NCBI GenBank assembly: GCA_035341665.1
Contig: DAOQVR010000006.1
Coordinates: forward strand, 160,499 to 224,498
Direction of reading: 5' to 3'
Length of the DNA: 64,000 nt
Source of the DNA: DAOQVR01 sp035341665
Lineage (GTDB): Bacteria > Chloroflexota > Anaerolineae > JAAYZQ01
Shown: piece by piece, positions 41,856-49,788 of the stretch
Position numbering within the stretch: position 1 is the first letter of the stretch
Layout of the letters: every line of letters starts with the position of its first letter
Notes under the pieces: model-generated
What the model saw: the letters and a program-made list of their open reading frames with translations, nothing else
The model's database searches: none
What the model was told of the DNA's origin: nothing
Made by a program: the position numbers and the translations under genes

Positions 41856-42983
41856 TCAGCCGTGCGCCAGGGCTCGCTCGATGTGCGCCGCCGCCTGCTC
41901 GTCCTTTGCCCGTGCCTGGTCAATGACCGGCACCATCCTGCGACGCACGTCTGGATCGGCGAATCTGCGAAAGGCTTCCGGGTTGCCATTGCCGCCCGCC
42001 AGGTCCCACAACTCCCACATCAGGCTGTGCTCGGCGGCGTAGCAGGCTGCGGCGTGCATCAGATCCCCGGTGGCGCGAAAGTGCAGAATGGCTGGCTCGC
42101 TTGCCTGAAGCAGGAACTGCGAGCCGTACCAGCGCGCCTCGGCCACCAGGCCGACAGCCGCATCTTGAACCTGGTGGCGCTGGCGCAAGACGGCCTCGTC
42201 GTCCGGAAAGTCCTCGTCGCGCAGCAGGTGCTGTGCCCAAGCTGTGTAGGCCGCCAGGCCATTGTGCCTATCTCCGAACGTAACCGGTGTGCGCGCCACT
42301 TGCAGCATCCACTCCAGTGCCGCGTGGTAGGTTGCTGATAGCGGAGGTCGTTCCTGCTTCTCACCGATGACGGCGATACTGAATCCCGGGGGATAGTCTG
42401 ACCAGCCCCGCGCTCGGAACTCGCCCGACGGCTCGAACTCGAGTCCCGCATTGAACTCGGGGAGAGATTGGAAGAAACTCCAGCCGATCAAGACGTCTCC
42501 GCCCTCATCATAGCCAGTAATGATCGCCGACTCGGGCGGTCCCACCGGGCCAAACGCCAGTACGGGCCGGCCCTTCTGGATACTCTCGACGATGCGCCCA
42601 CGAAGGACAGCCTCGTTGCGGGTGTCGGGCTCCACGCCCACGAATTCGTGTGGATACCCCGTGGCCCTGAAAGCGCGATCAAAGGGTGCACCGGGATCGT
42701 CCGACATGTACATGATCTCCATGTTGTCGTCCGCCCAGCCGGGCTTCCAGGAGAGGAACGAGGCTACCCCGGAGACACCCATGAAGAAAGAGTAGGTACA
42801 TGTGACCGTGCTGCCGGGCGGGAGGGGGCGGCACGTGCGGCAGCCCAAGTCCTCCCCAAAGTACTCCATAAGGGCGCGCATTACGGAGGGAAAGCAGATA
42901 TCCTCGGGGCAGCCGGGCCCGCCCTCGTAAAAGTGAACCCGAGGGACACCTTTTAGGACGAGACGACTTGGTACTGCAGCCAT
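41856..42983 (-). CDS. C39/BtrH-N-like protein of unknown function
   Basis: 375 residues from ATG 42983 with GAGAGGAAGGGCT upstream (a GTG at 43019 is possible). The N-terminal half has the look of a cysteine-peptidase-like (C39 or BtrH-N) fold: ICFPSVMRALMEYFGEDLGC with a candidate Cys, then IITGYDEGGDVLIGWSFFQ resembling the His/Asp end of that fold. The C-terminal half is helical (TYHAALEWMLQVARTPVTFG). Enzymatic activity unproven. Own promoter at 43040-43068; monocistronic or leading into rpe 151 bp downstream. Confidence 0.6.
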   Translation of the reverse strand: MAAVPSRLVLKGVPRVHFYEGGPGCPEDICFPSVMRALMEYFGEDLGCRTCRPLPPGSTVTCTYSFFMGVSGVASFLSWKPGWADDNMEIMYMSDDPGAPFDRAFRATGYPHEFVGVEPDTRNEAVLRGRIVESIQKGRPVLAFGPVGPPESAIITGYDEGGDVLIGWSFFQSLPEFNAGLEFEPSGEFRARGWSDYPPGFSIAVIGEKQERPPLSATYHAALEWMLQVARTPVTFGDRHNGLAAYTAWAQHLLRDEDFPDDEAVLRQRHQVQDAAVGLVAEARWYGSQFLLQASEPAILHFRATGDLMHAAACYAAEHSLMWELWDLAGGNGNPEAFRRFADPDVRRRMVPVIDQARAKDEQAAAHIERALAHG

Positions 42984-43039
42984 AGCCCTTCCTCTCTCGC
43001 CGAGGTCGCCGTGGATCACCGCCGGTTTCTGCTTAAGCG

Positions 43040-43068
43040 ACTATAGCATGAGGGTCGAGGGTCGTCAA
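43040..43068 (-). promoter_or_regulatory. Promoter of the C39-like gene
   Basis: TTGACG (43068-43063), 17 bp, TATAGT (43045-43040) on the minus strand with a TGC extended -10; leader of about 50 nt. Confidence 0.75.
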
Positions 43069-43190
43069 TCGGCCAGCGCGATCAGGGCGCTTGGCGGAGA
43101 GGCTTCCTCGGTAGGACGAGTGTCAGATCCGTTCCCACGGTGCCCGTGCTCCACTCCGCCGGAAGGCAGAGCCGGTCCGTGCGCAACACC

Positions 43191-43610
43191 CTAGCTCAGC
43201 AACCGGGCATCGAGCGTGGTCTCTACCGAGGCCAATGCCTTGGAGACCGGGCAGTTCTTCTTTGCCGCCTCGGCCTGCTCGAAGAAGGCTGCCTCTCCGA
43301 TGCCGGGCACCTCCGCCTCCGTCTTGAGCTCGATCAGCGCGATTGTCGGTCCAGCTCGCAGGTGCACCGTGGCGGTGGTATGGATGCGCCTGACCTCATA
43401 GCCCGCGCCCGATAGCAGGGCAGAAAGGAACATGGAGAAACAGCCGGCATGTGCCGCGCCGATGAGCTCCTCCGGGTTGGTTCCCTTCCCCTCCTCAAAG
43501 CGCGAAGAGAATGTGTACGCTCCTTCGTAGGCGCCGCTGGCCAATCTCATGATCCCGGAGCCTTCCTTGAGGGAGCCTTTCCATTCAGCCGATGAAGCGC
43601 GAATTGCCAT
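43191..43610 (-). CDS. osmC: OsmC family peroxiredoxin-like protein
   Basis: 139 residues. GTNPEELIGAAHAGCFSMFL and KKNCPVSKALASVE hold the two redox cysteines of OsmC-type thiol peroxidases, which detoxify organic hydroperoxides in the cytosol. The N-terminus (MAIRASSAEWKGSLKEGSG) and length match the OsmC rather than the Ohr branch. Strong promoter at 43636-43664; the 172 bp downstream hold nothing recognisable. Confidence 0.93.
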   Translation of the reverse strand: MAIRASSAEWKGSLKEGSGIMRLASGAYEGAYTFSSRFEEGKGTNPEELIGAAHAGCFSMFLSALLSGAGYEVRRIHTTATVHLRAGPTIALIELKTEAEVPGIGEAAFFEQAEAAKKNCPVSKALASVETTLDARLLS

Positions 43611-43635
43611 GGTCCTATCCTCCTGTTTGCCGAGG

Positions 43636-43664
43636 AGTATACACCAGCTTGGATGATTTGTCTA
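43636..43664 (-). promoter_or_regulatory. Promoter of osmC
   Basis: TAGACA (43664-43659), 17 bp, TATACT (43641-43636) on the minus strand, about 25 bp before the osmC ATG. An AT-rich stretch (43655-43685) lies at and just upstream of the -35 box. Confidence 0.7.
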
Positions 43665-43738
43665 CTAAAAATACATAAATATTGGGCCGCACCGGCAGAG
43701 CTTGGCAATCCCCCGGCTGGGCAGACCGCGTCCCTCGA

Positions 43739-43767
43739 TTGACCTAATCTACACCCTGATCTAGTAT
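43739..43767 (+). promoter_or_regulatory. Promoter of the MFS transporter gene
   Basis: TTGACC (43739-43744), 17 bp, TAGTAT (43762-43767) on the plus strand. Because the -10 covers the ATG at 43766, the coding start must be downstream, at 43814. Confidence 0.7.
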
Positions 43768-43813
43768 GCTGCAGGCGCTGTCACATCACCTCACCGCCCG
43801 AAGAAGAGCACGA

Positions 43814-44977
43814 ATGACATCCACCTTTCGCCGCGACCGCTCCACCTGGCTGCCGTACCTGCTCCTGGCCTTCTTTGGCTATTTCGTCAATGTCCTGGGT
43901 CCGATCACGCCCTTTCTCAAAGAGGAGCTCGGGCTCTCGTACACCGTGAGCAGCCTGCACTTTACCGCATTTGCCATCGGCATCCTGCTGGTCGGAGTGG
44001 GAGGGCACATCCTAGTTGGGCGTGTGGGCCGCAGGCGCGCCCTCTGGATGGGTGCCTTCGGGCTGAGTGTGGGTGTTTTCCTGTTGTTGGCCGGCCGGTC
44101 GGCGGCGCTGACCATTGGGGCCTCCTTCTGCATGGGGCTTCTGGGCTCCCTGATCCTGGTCATCGTCCCATCCGCCCTGTCCGACCAGCACGGGGAGTTT
44201 CGTTCGGTAGCCCTTACGGAGGCCAACGTTGTCTCCTCGCTGGTCTCGACGGCTGCACCTCTGTTGGTGGGGTGGTTCGCCCCCCTGCCGGGCGGATGGC
44301 GGTTGGCCCTAGGGGGCATGGCTTTGGCCCCGTTCTTTATGCGCCTTGGTTTTGGCCATGTTGACTTTGCGCAGAGCTCTGCTCACCCTGAGGGCACGCC
44401 GGAGGCCCGGCGTCCTCTGCCTCCGCTGTTCTGGGTATATTGGACGGCGCTTGCCTTGTCCGTGTCGGTCGAGTTCTGCATGATCTTCTGGAGTGCCGAC
44501 TACCTGGAGACTTGCCTGGGCATGGTCAAAACGAGCGCAGCGCAGGCCGTCAGCCTCTTCTTGGGCGCCATGATCGCCGGGCGTATTGCCGGGAGCCGAC
44601 TGGTCCGGGCTCTTTCGTCTCGCAGGGTCGTGGTCGCTTCGGCGTTGGTGGCAGGCGCGGGGTTTGCGCTCTTCTGGACGGCCCGCACGGCCCTTCTCGG
44701 CATGGTGGGCTTGACCATCGCCGGGTTGGGCGTAGCCAGCCTGTACCCACTGCTCCAATCGCTGGCCATCGGCGTGGCCAGCGATGACACCGTGCGAGCT
44801 GGTGCCCGCACGACCCTTGCCTCAGGCACGGCGATTTTGTCCCTGCCCCTGGTGCTGGGGCGCCTGGCCGACGTCGCCGGGATCCGGCCAGCCTACGGCG
44901 TCGTTGCCGTCCTGCTACTCGGCATACTCCTGATCATGCTACTCACAAGCGGCCGGGGCTGGGGTCCGCGGCAGTAG
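43814..44977 (+). CDS. Major facilitator superfamily transporter
   Basis: 387 residues from ATG 43814. The promoter at 43739-43767 rules out the upstream in-frame ATG at 43766, and GAAGAG precedes 43814. About twelve hydrophobic helices; the loop between helices 2 and 3 reads GGHILVGRVGRRRALWMGAF, the usual MFS motif A. No substrate can be assigned. Divergent from osmC with 203 bp between start codons. Confidence 0.85.
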   Translation: MTSTFRRDRSTWLPYLLLAFFGYFVNVLGPITPFLKEELGLSYTVSSLHFTAFAIGILLVGVGGHILVGRVGRRRALWMGAFGLSVGVFLLLAGRSAALTIGASFCMGLLGSLILVIVPSALSDQHGEFRSVALTEANVVSSLVSTAAPLLVGWFAPLPGGWRLALGGMALAPFFMRLGFGHVDFAQSSAHPEGTPEARRPLPPLFWVYWTALALSVSVEFCMIFWSADYLETCLGMVKTSAAQAVSLFLGAMIAGRIAGSRLVRALSSRRVVVASALVAGAGFALFWTARTALLGMVGLTIAGLGVASLYPLLQSLAIGVASDDTVRAGARTTLASGTAILSLPLVLGRLADVAGIRPAYGVVAVLLLGILLIMLLTSGRGWGPRQ

Positions 44978-44994
44978 CGCCCTCGCGGCTCAGC

Positions 44995-45062
44995 CTACAC
45001 CCTTCGCGCCCGCCGCCGGCTTTGAGAACCGAAGCGGTGCTGACTGCACGCGAAACCTGCAC
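44995..45062 (-). pseudogene. Relic of a GNAT gene C-terminus
   Basis: Positions 45016-45057 match 53688-53729, the end of the GNAT gene at 53650-54603, at 35 of 42 bases on the same strand. Translated, the relic reads RFRVQSAPLRFSKP against GFRVQSTTLWFSKP in the intact gene. No longer frame is preserved around it. It is a fragment left by duplication and decay. Confidence 0.6.
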
Positions 45063-45151
45063 GACTCGCACTGCCGGGCCTCGGTCTGAGAGAACGATCG
45101 ACGCACCTCGATAGTCCTCTCTCTCCACGCCTGACCTGTGGCAGCAAGTCC

Positions 45152-45180
45152 TTGTCGCCCCTGCCGACTTGTGCTAGGAT
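45152..45180 (+). promoter_or_regulatory. Promoter of the DUF488-DUF488-DuOB-RecQ operon
   Basis: TTGTCG (45152-45157), 17 bp, TAGGAT (45175-45180) on the plus strand, with TGC before the -10. Each hexamer matches four of six consensus bases. The leader to the first DUF488 start would be about 170 nt. Confidence 0.5.
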
Positions 45181-45237
45181 GTCCCGGCAGCGCATTACAG
45201 CAAGCCTGAAAGGCCAGGTAGAAGGAGCGCGATCCAG

Positions 45238-45363
45238 ATGAGCCACTCCGGCGCCCGACAAGCTAGGTCGCACTTGGCGAGGCAGGAGCCTGGCTATGGA
45301 TGGCGTCTCGCCGGCCTGCGCTGTGGCTTCCCAATGTGCGCGGAGGTGCTGCGGAGTGAGTGA
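45238..45363 (+). CDS. Candidate 41-residue leader ORF before DUF488
   Basis: ATG 45238 has GAAGGAG nine to ten bases upstream and encodes 41 residues beginning MSHSGARQARSHLARQEP. Its TGA (45361-45363) overlaps the GTG start of the DUF488 gene (45356) in another frame. No similarity recognised. It could be a regulatory uORF, a small protein, or chance. Confidence 0.3.
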   Translation: MSHSGARQARSHLARQEPGYGWRLAGLRCGFPMCAEVLRSE

Positions 45364-45868
45364 GCAGCAAGACCAGCCCGCCCCACAGACAGGTGGTGAG
45401 GGACGGCCGGTACTCTACACAATCGGGCACAGCAACCATCCGGCAGACGAGCTGGCAGCGCTCCTGCGGCGGCACGATATCCGGCTCGTGCTGGACGTAC
45501 GCAGCAGTCCCTACAGCCGGCATGTGCCCCAGGCGAACCGCGAATCGCTCGCGCGTTCGCTTGGCCGCCACCAGATCGCATACCGCTGGCTGGGCGATCA
45601 GCTGGGTGGCAGGGTTGAGGGTGTGGCAGCCGACTACGACAAGCTCCGCGCAAGCCCTGCTTTCCAGCAGGGTGTCGCCGAGCTGGTCACTGTGGCAGGA
45701 AGCACTCGCGCAGCGATCCTGTGTGCCGAGGGTGACCACCGGCAGTGCCATCGATACACACTCATCACACCTGCCCTGCTCGACAGGGGTGTGCATGTCC
45801 TGCACATCCAACCCAATGGCACCCTCGTGGATGAGGATTTGGAGCCCACACAGCTTGCGCTTTTCTAG
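45356..45868 (+). CDS. DUF488 family protein (first of a tandem pair)
   Basis: 170 residues from GTG 45356, which has GGAGG nine bases upstream; an ATG 60 bases earlier has no such site. DUF488 signatures: VLYTIGHSNHPADELAALL, LVLDVRSSPYSRHVPQANRE, YRWLGDQLGG and the C-terminal AILCAEGDHRQCHRYTLI. Function of DUF488 is unknown; the conserved DVRSxP and LCxE-CHR motifs look like a catalytic or nucleotide-binding site. Followed after 18 bp by a second DUF488 gene and then by DuOB and RecQ genes, which argues for a nucleic-acid role. Confidence 0.88.
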   Translation: MSEQQDQPAPQTGGEGRPVLYTIGHSNHPADELAALLRRHDIRLVLDVRSSPYSRHVPQANRESLARSLGRHQIAYRWLGDQLGGRVEGVAADYDKLRASPAFQQGVAELVTVAGSTRAAILCAEGDHRQCHRYTLITPALLDRGVHVLHIQPNGTLVDEDLEPTQLALF

Positions 45869-45886
45869 CGGGCAGGAGGCTTCGCG

Positions 45887-46390
45887 ATGGGGCAAGTCGG
45901 CAGATGTACCCCTTCTGAGCTGATGGTGTGTCTGGATCATGGCGGGTCTGCGCGTGCGCTGTACACCATAGGCTACACGCGCAAGAGCTTGCGCCAGTTC
46001 ATGGGGCTGTTGCTGTCGGTGGGAGTGGACGCCATCATCGATGTGCGGCTCCGCAACCGGTCGCAGCTGGCGGGCTTTGCCAAGCAGGATGACCTCGCGT
46101 TCCTTCTACGGGAAGGCTTTGGAATCGAGTACGAGCATTGCCCGGACCTTGCACCAACGGCGGAGATTCTGGACGCGTACAAGGCCGGGGGCAGCTGGTC
46201 TGGCTACGAGGAGTCTTTCCTGCGCCTGCTGGAGCAGCGGCAGGCAACGTCCATCGGCCAGTGCATCCTCTCCCGGTACCAGCGCCCTTGCCTCCTATGC
46301 ACTGAGCCGGCGCCGGATCGTTGTCACCGCAGGCTGGTTGCAGAATGGTGGCTGGCACGCCTGCCAGATCTCCGTGTGGTCCATTTGTGA
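45887..46390 (+). CDS. DUF488 family protein (second of a tandem pair)
   Basis: 167 residues from ATG 45887 with AGGAGG seven bases upstream. Core motifs are ALYTIGYTRKSLRQFMGLLL, AIIDVRLRNRSQLAGFAKQD and PCLLCTEPAPDRCHRRLVAE, matching DUF488 but diverged from the first copy (LRNRSQ in place of RSSPYSR). The two are therefore likely to be distinct subunits rather than recent duplicates. Second gene of the DUF488-DUF488-DuOB-RecQ operon. Confidence 0.85.
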   Translation: MGQVGRCTPSELMVCLDHGGSARALYTIGYTRKSLRQFMGLLLSVGVDAIIDVRLRNRSQLAGFAKQDDLAFLLREGFGIEYEHCPDLAPTAEILDAYKAGGSWSGYEESFLRLLEQRQATSIGQCILSRYQRPCLLCTEPAPDRCHRRLVAEWWLARLPDLRVVHL

Positions 46391-46444
46391 CAGTGCTGGA
46401 CCGGCGATCTGTCCGGGCCACTTCCGGCGGATGGGAGGGCCATC

Positions 46445-47170
46445 ATGCACATGCAAGAGATACTGGTCCTGGCCGTGACCAGGATGGCCGGCGGCGTGTG
46501 CCTGGCCGGCATGGCGACCGAGTCGCACCCAGTCACATGCCTGCAATGGGTTCGCCCCGTCCGCGAGCACGGTCATGTCCTGTTGGGCGATATCACCTCG
46601 ATGCAGGGCCAGGTGCTGCGCCCCTTCGACGTCGCCGAGTTCGCGCTCCAATACCCCAGGCCCGAGCCGCCCCATGTGGAGGACTGGACGACCGACTTCG
46701 CGCGGCACCGTCCGCGCGTCCTGCGTGTGCTTCAGGGGGAACGCCGCACTGTGTTCCTGCAGAGGCACCTCGATCGAGCGCCGGCGGAAGTGATCGAGGA
46801 CCAACAACGCTCTCTATGCCTGGTCAAGCCCGAGGAGCTCACCGGGCGCTTCACATTCGATGCTTTCACCGGAAAGCTCGACGCACGGATCGCCTTCACA
46901 CTGGGAGGAAAGACGTATGCTGGGCACCACGGGGGCAGTGGACTTCCGGTCACGGACCTGCGGTGGCGGGCGCTGGGGCGCACTTGGTTGGGCAATGAGG
47001 GTGGTGCCGCGGCCTTCGACTCAGTTGACCTCGCACAGCGCCTCGGCGTGCAAGAGGTTTATCTGACCATCGGCCTGTCCCGCCGCTATGACGGACGCTG
47101 CTGGCCGATGGTGGTCGGCGTGCACGCCGTGCCCGATCTGCCAATCGTGGCCGACTGCGGCGACATCTAG
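46445..47170 (+). CDS. Dual OB-fold (DuOB) domain protein
   Basis: 241 residues from ATG 46445, preceded by GGGAGGG. The N-terminus ILVLAVTRMAGGVCLAG, followed by LQWVRPVREHGHVLLGDITS and VLRPFDVAEFALQYPRP, matches the dual-OB nucleic-acid-binding family as recalled (members begin VLANS-x-K-x-GGRCxAG ... WIRPV). The C-terminal part has LRWRALGRTWLGNEGG and VYLTIGLSRRYDGRCWPMVV. It probably binds DNA or RNA. It lies 21 bp before recQ. Family name from memory; the lack of catalytic residues is only an impression. Confidence 0.65.
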   Translation: MHMQEILVLAVTRMAGGVCLAGMATESHPVTCLQWVRPVREHGHVLLGDITSMQGQVLRPFDVAEFALQYPRPEPPHVEDWTTDFARHRPRVLRVLQGERRTVFLQRHLDRAPAEVIEDQQRSLCLVKPEELTGRFTFDAFTGKLDARIAFTLGGKTYAGHHGGSGLPVTDLRWRALGRTWLGNEGGAAAFDSVDLAQRLGVQEVYLTIGLSRRYDGRCWPMVVGVHAVPDLPIVADCGDI

Positions 47171-47191
47171 CGCCACGGAGGGGGAGGAGCC

Positions 47192-49279
47192 ATGGAGATG
47201 GGCCATCTGAGAGAGGGCGCTGTGCACCTCACGTGCGGCGAGCGAGTGCACCTCACCGAGGCGCTGCACCACCAGTTCGGGCATACGGACTTTCGCCCAG
47301 GCCAGGCCGAGGTGGTATCGGCCATCCTGCGCGGCGAAAGCGTCCTGGCCGTGATGCCAACTGGTGCCGGCAAGTCGCTGTGCTACCAGTTGGCCGGGAT
47401 GCTGCTACCGGGCACCGCGCTGGTCATCTCTCCGCTCATCGCCCTGATGAAGGACCAGCTTGACGGGCTGCCGGCTGACGTGGCCCGCCATGCCACCCTG
47501 ATCAATAGCAGCCTCGACGGGCGCTTGCTCGCTTCGCGGATGGAGGACACCGCCCGGGGCGCCTTCAAGCTCGTCTACGCTGCGCCCGAGCGTCTGCGCC
47601 AGGTGCCATTCCTCAACACCCTCAAGCACGCGGGAGTCTCCCTTCTTGTTGTCGACGAGGCTCACTGCGTCAGCCTCTGGGGTCATGACTTCCGGCCCGA
47701 TTACCTCTTCATCTCCAAGGCCTGGCAGGAGTTGGGCAAGCCCCCGATCTTGGCCATGACTGCCACTGCTACGCCCCATGTGCGCGCCGACATTCAAGCT
47801 GCCCTCGGGAAGATGCGGCTGATTGCCACGGACATCCACCGCCCCAACCTGCAGCTGGAGGTCCAGAGGCTGTCCACCGAACAGCAGAAGCGGCAGTTGC
47901 TGCGAGCGCTCTGCCGGGAGATGGAAGGCAGCGGAATTGTCTACGCCATGTCCCGGCAGCGGTGCGAGGAGCTGGCTACCATGCTCGAGCGAGATGGTGA
48001 GTCTGTCATGTACTACCATGCAGGCATCGAGGAGCGGGCTGCCGCCCAGGACCGGTTCATGCGCGGGCAGGCGCGGATCGTGGTGGCGACGGTGGCTTTT
48101 GGAATGGGTGTCGACAAGGAGGACGTGCGATTCATCATCCACTACGACCTACCTAGGGCATTGGAGAACTATCACCAAGAGGTAGGCCGCGCGGGCCGTG
48201 ACGGCTTGCCAGCCCGCTGCGTCCTCCTCTTCTCCGAGAGCGATTTCATGAAGCGGCTGAGGCTGGCGCAGAAGGAAGCGCTTACCCCAGAGTGGCTGCT
48301 GTCCGTCCATCAGGCGCTTCGCAAGCACATGGGAGCCGACAGCGTCGGCATCGTCGCCTTGGGCGATCTCGAGCGTGATCTCGCAACCGACGAAGTACCC
48401 TTGCGGGTGGCGATCCAGTTCCTGGAGACAGCAGGTTGGCTGTGGCGCGGACTTGACCTGCCCCGCGCGGTGAGCCTGAGGCTGCTTGTGGAGCCGGACA
48501 GCCGAGGGCCGGAGCTTGCCCGATTCGCGGAGGCTGCCCGCCTGCGCCGCGGTGAGGCCCTGCCCCGAGCGACCATGGACTTGTGCCGCGCCGCCGGCCT
48601 CGATCCGCGTACCGTGGAGGCCCGGCTCCTGGAGTGGTCCGAAGCAGGCTGGATGCAATATCGGGGCAGCGGCCGTGACATGCTGCTTGCCCTGCCCGAG
48701 TCGCCGCCCGGCGGTCTCGCGCGGTTAGCCGCCCTCCTGGCCGAGTACAATAACGGGCAGGAGGCCCGCATCCGGCGGCTGGCTGCCTATGCCAGGATCA
48801 AGACCTGTCGCCACGGCCATATCGCCTCCTACTTCGGCAGCCGACCGGTAGCGCACTGCGATGCTTGCGACAACTGCCTGGCGGGGGAGCCCAATCGGAT
48901 CCCGGGCAAAGAGCCGCCTGCCAGAGTGCCGGCCAGCCAGTCGGGCAAGGTGCGTTCGGCCGGGCAGGGCCAGGCGCCTGGCAAGCCCAGCACCAGCCCA
49001 GGCCGCCGTCCGCCTGACCCGCCCGCGCCGTTCGATCCGGCCCTGGCCGACGCCCTGCGCGCGTGGAGAAAGCGGGAGGCCCATTCGCGTGGGCTTCCTG
49101 CCTTCTGCGTGCTTCACGACTCGGTGTTGCTGCAGATCGCCGCACGGATGCCGGCGAGTCCGGAACAGCTCCGTCGCATCAAGGGCATCGGCCCCCAGAA
49201 GCTCGAGACGTACGGCCAGGACATTCTGCACATTGTTGCCAGCCACCGACGGGCCAAGGACCAGCGCGAGAAGCTGTGA
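47192..49279 (+). CDS. recQ: RecQ family ATP-dependent DNA helicase
   Basis: 695 residues, start ATG 47192 after GGAGGGGGAGGAG. Helicase motifs: FRPGQAEVVSAILRGE (motif 0), VMPTGAGKSLCY (I), VVDEAHCVSLWGHDFRPDY (II and aromatic-rich loop, with Leu where RecQ normally has Gln), AMTATATP (III), VATVAFGMGVDKEDVRFIIH (V) and QEVGRAGRDG (VI). A helical/winged-helix stretch of about 190 residues follows, then the zinc site CRHGHIASYFG...CDACDNC (about 539-561), a Pro/Gly linker and a C-terminal HRDC domain (about 620-690). Thus winged-helix-like sequence seems to precede zinc binding, unlike E. coli RecQ. Last gene of the operon; convergent with the GyrI-like gene. Confidence 0.95.
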   Translation: MEMGHLREGAVHLTCGERVHLTEALHHQFGHTDFRPGQAEVVSAILRGESVLAVMPTGAGKSLCYQLAGMLLPGTALVISPLIALMKDQLDGLPADVARHATLINSSLDGRLLASRMEDTARGAFKLVYAAPERLRQVPFLNTLKHAGVSLLVVDEAHCVSLWGHDFRPDYLFISKAWQELGKPPILAMTATATPHVRADIQAALGKMRLIATDIHRPNLQLEVQRLSTEQQKRQLLRALCREMEGSGIVYAMSRQRCEELATMLERDGESVMYYHAGIEERAAAQDRFMRGQARIVVATVAFGMGVDKEDVRFIIHYDLPRALENYHQEVGRAGRDGLPARCVLLFSESDFMKRLRLAQKEALTPEWLLSVHQALRKHMGADSVGIVALGDLERDLATDEVPLRVAIQFLETAGWLWRGLDLPRAVSLRLLVEPDSRGPELARFAEAARLRRGEALPRATMDLCRAAGLDPRTVEARLLEWSEAGWMQYRGSGRDMLLALPESPPGGLARLAALLAEYNNGQEARIRRLAAYARIKTCRHGHIASYFGSRPVAHCDACDNCLAGEPNRIPGKEPPARVPASQSGKVRSAGQGQAPGKPSTSPGRRPPDPPAPFDPALADALRAWRKREAHSRGLPAFCVLHDSVLLQIAARMPASPEQLRRIKGIGPQKLETYGQDILHIVASHRRAKDQREKL

Positions 49280-49288
49280 CCCGCCCGC

Positions 49289-49753
49289 CTACTCGGCGAT
49301 CGGTAGGTACAGGTCGAACTCGTACTGATCGTAGGGAGTGTGAGGGTGGGTCAGCAGGTTCTCCAGGCACTCAGCGCAGTGCGGGGGCCACTTGTAGGGG
49401 CTGTCTTCGAGCCAATCGACGAGGTCGTGCCATACCCGGCCGATCTTTTCCAGCCCCTTGAAGCGCGTGACGGCATACAGCCGGGCCGGCACCTCCTTGA
49501 TCGTCACCTCGCCTTCCCCCTCCACATCTGGCCCGACTGTCACCCACACTTCGTAGCCGTAGTTCGGGCTGCCGGGGGAGGGCGATGGGTTGTCGAAGCC
49601 GAACCAGCGCACCTGCTCAAACTCAAGTCCCCTGGCCTTCATGAAGGCCATCATCCTGTCTCCCGCCTGTGCCTCCGGGCTCGTGCCAAAGCCGAGGACA
49701 CTGGCTACGCGCATCGGTTCCATCGGCACTATCCGCACCTCTAGCTCGCTCAC
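49289..49753 (-). CDS. GyrI-like small-molecule-binding domain protein
   Basis: 154 residues from GTG 49753, preceded by GGAGGCGGAGAA. Sequence such as MEPMRVASVLGFGTSPEAQA, YGYEVWVTVGPDVEGEGEVT and a C-terminal YDQYEFDLYLPIAE match the AraC-effector-binding/GyrI-like fold, which binds amphipathic or drug-like ligands. Divergent from a YafY-type WYL regulator across a 159-bp region with a palindrome, so probably controlled by it. Confidence 0.85.
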   Translation of the reverse strand: MSELEVRIVPMEPMRVASVLGFGTSPEAQAGDRMMAFMKARGLEFEQVRWFGFDNPSPSPGSPNYGYEVWVTVGPDVEGEGEVTIKEVPARLYAVTRFKGLEKIGRVWHDLVDWLEDSPYKWPPHCAECLENLLTHPHTPYDQYEFDLYLPIAE

Positions 49754-49773
49754 TTCTCCGCCTCCATCGAAAG

Positions 49774-49779
49774 ATTGTA
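49774..49779 (-). promoter_or_regulatory. -10-like hexamer of the GyrI-like gene
   Basis: TACAAT on the minus strand, 20 bp before the GTG start. A matching TACAAT on the plus strand (49829-49834) faces the WYL gene, so both promoters flank the palindrome. No good -35 box was found at 17 bp for either, which suggests activator-dependent or weak promoters. Confidence 0.35.
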
Positions 49780-49788
49780 GTGTGATCC

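Noticed and set aside
43766..43813. Upstream in-frame ATG for the MFS gene
   Set aside because: It lies inside the -10 box (43762-43767) of a well-spaced promoter, so it would not be in the transcript.
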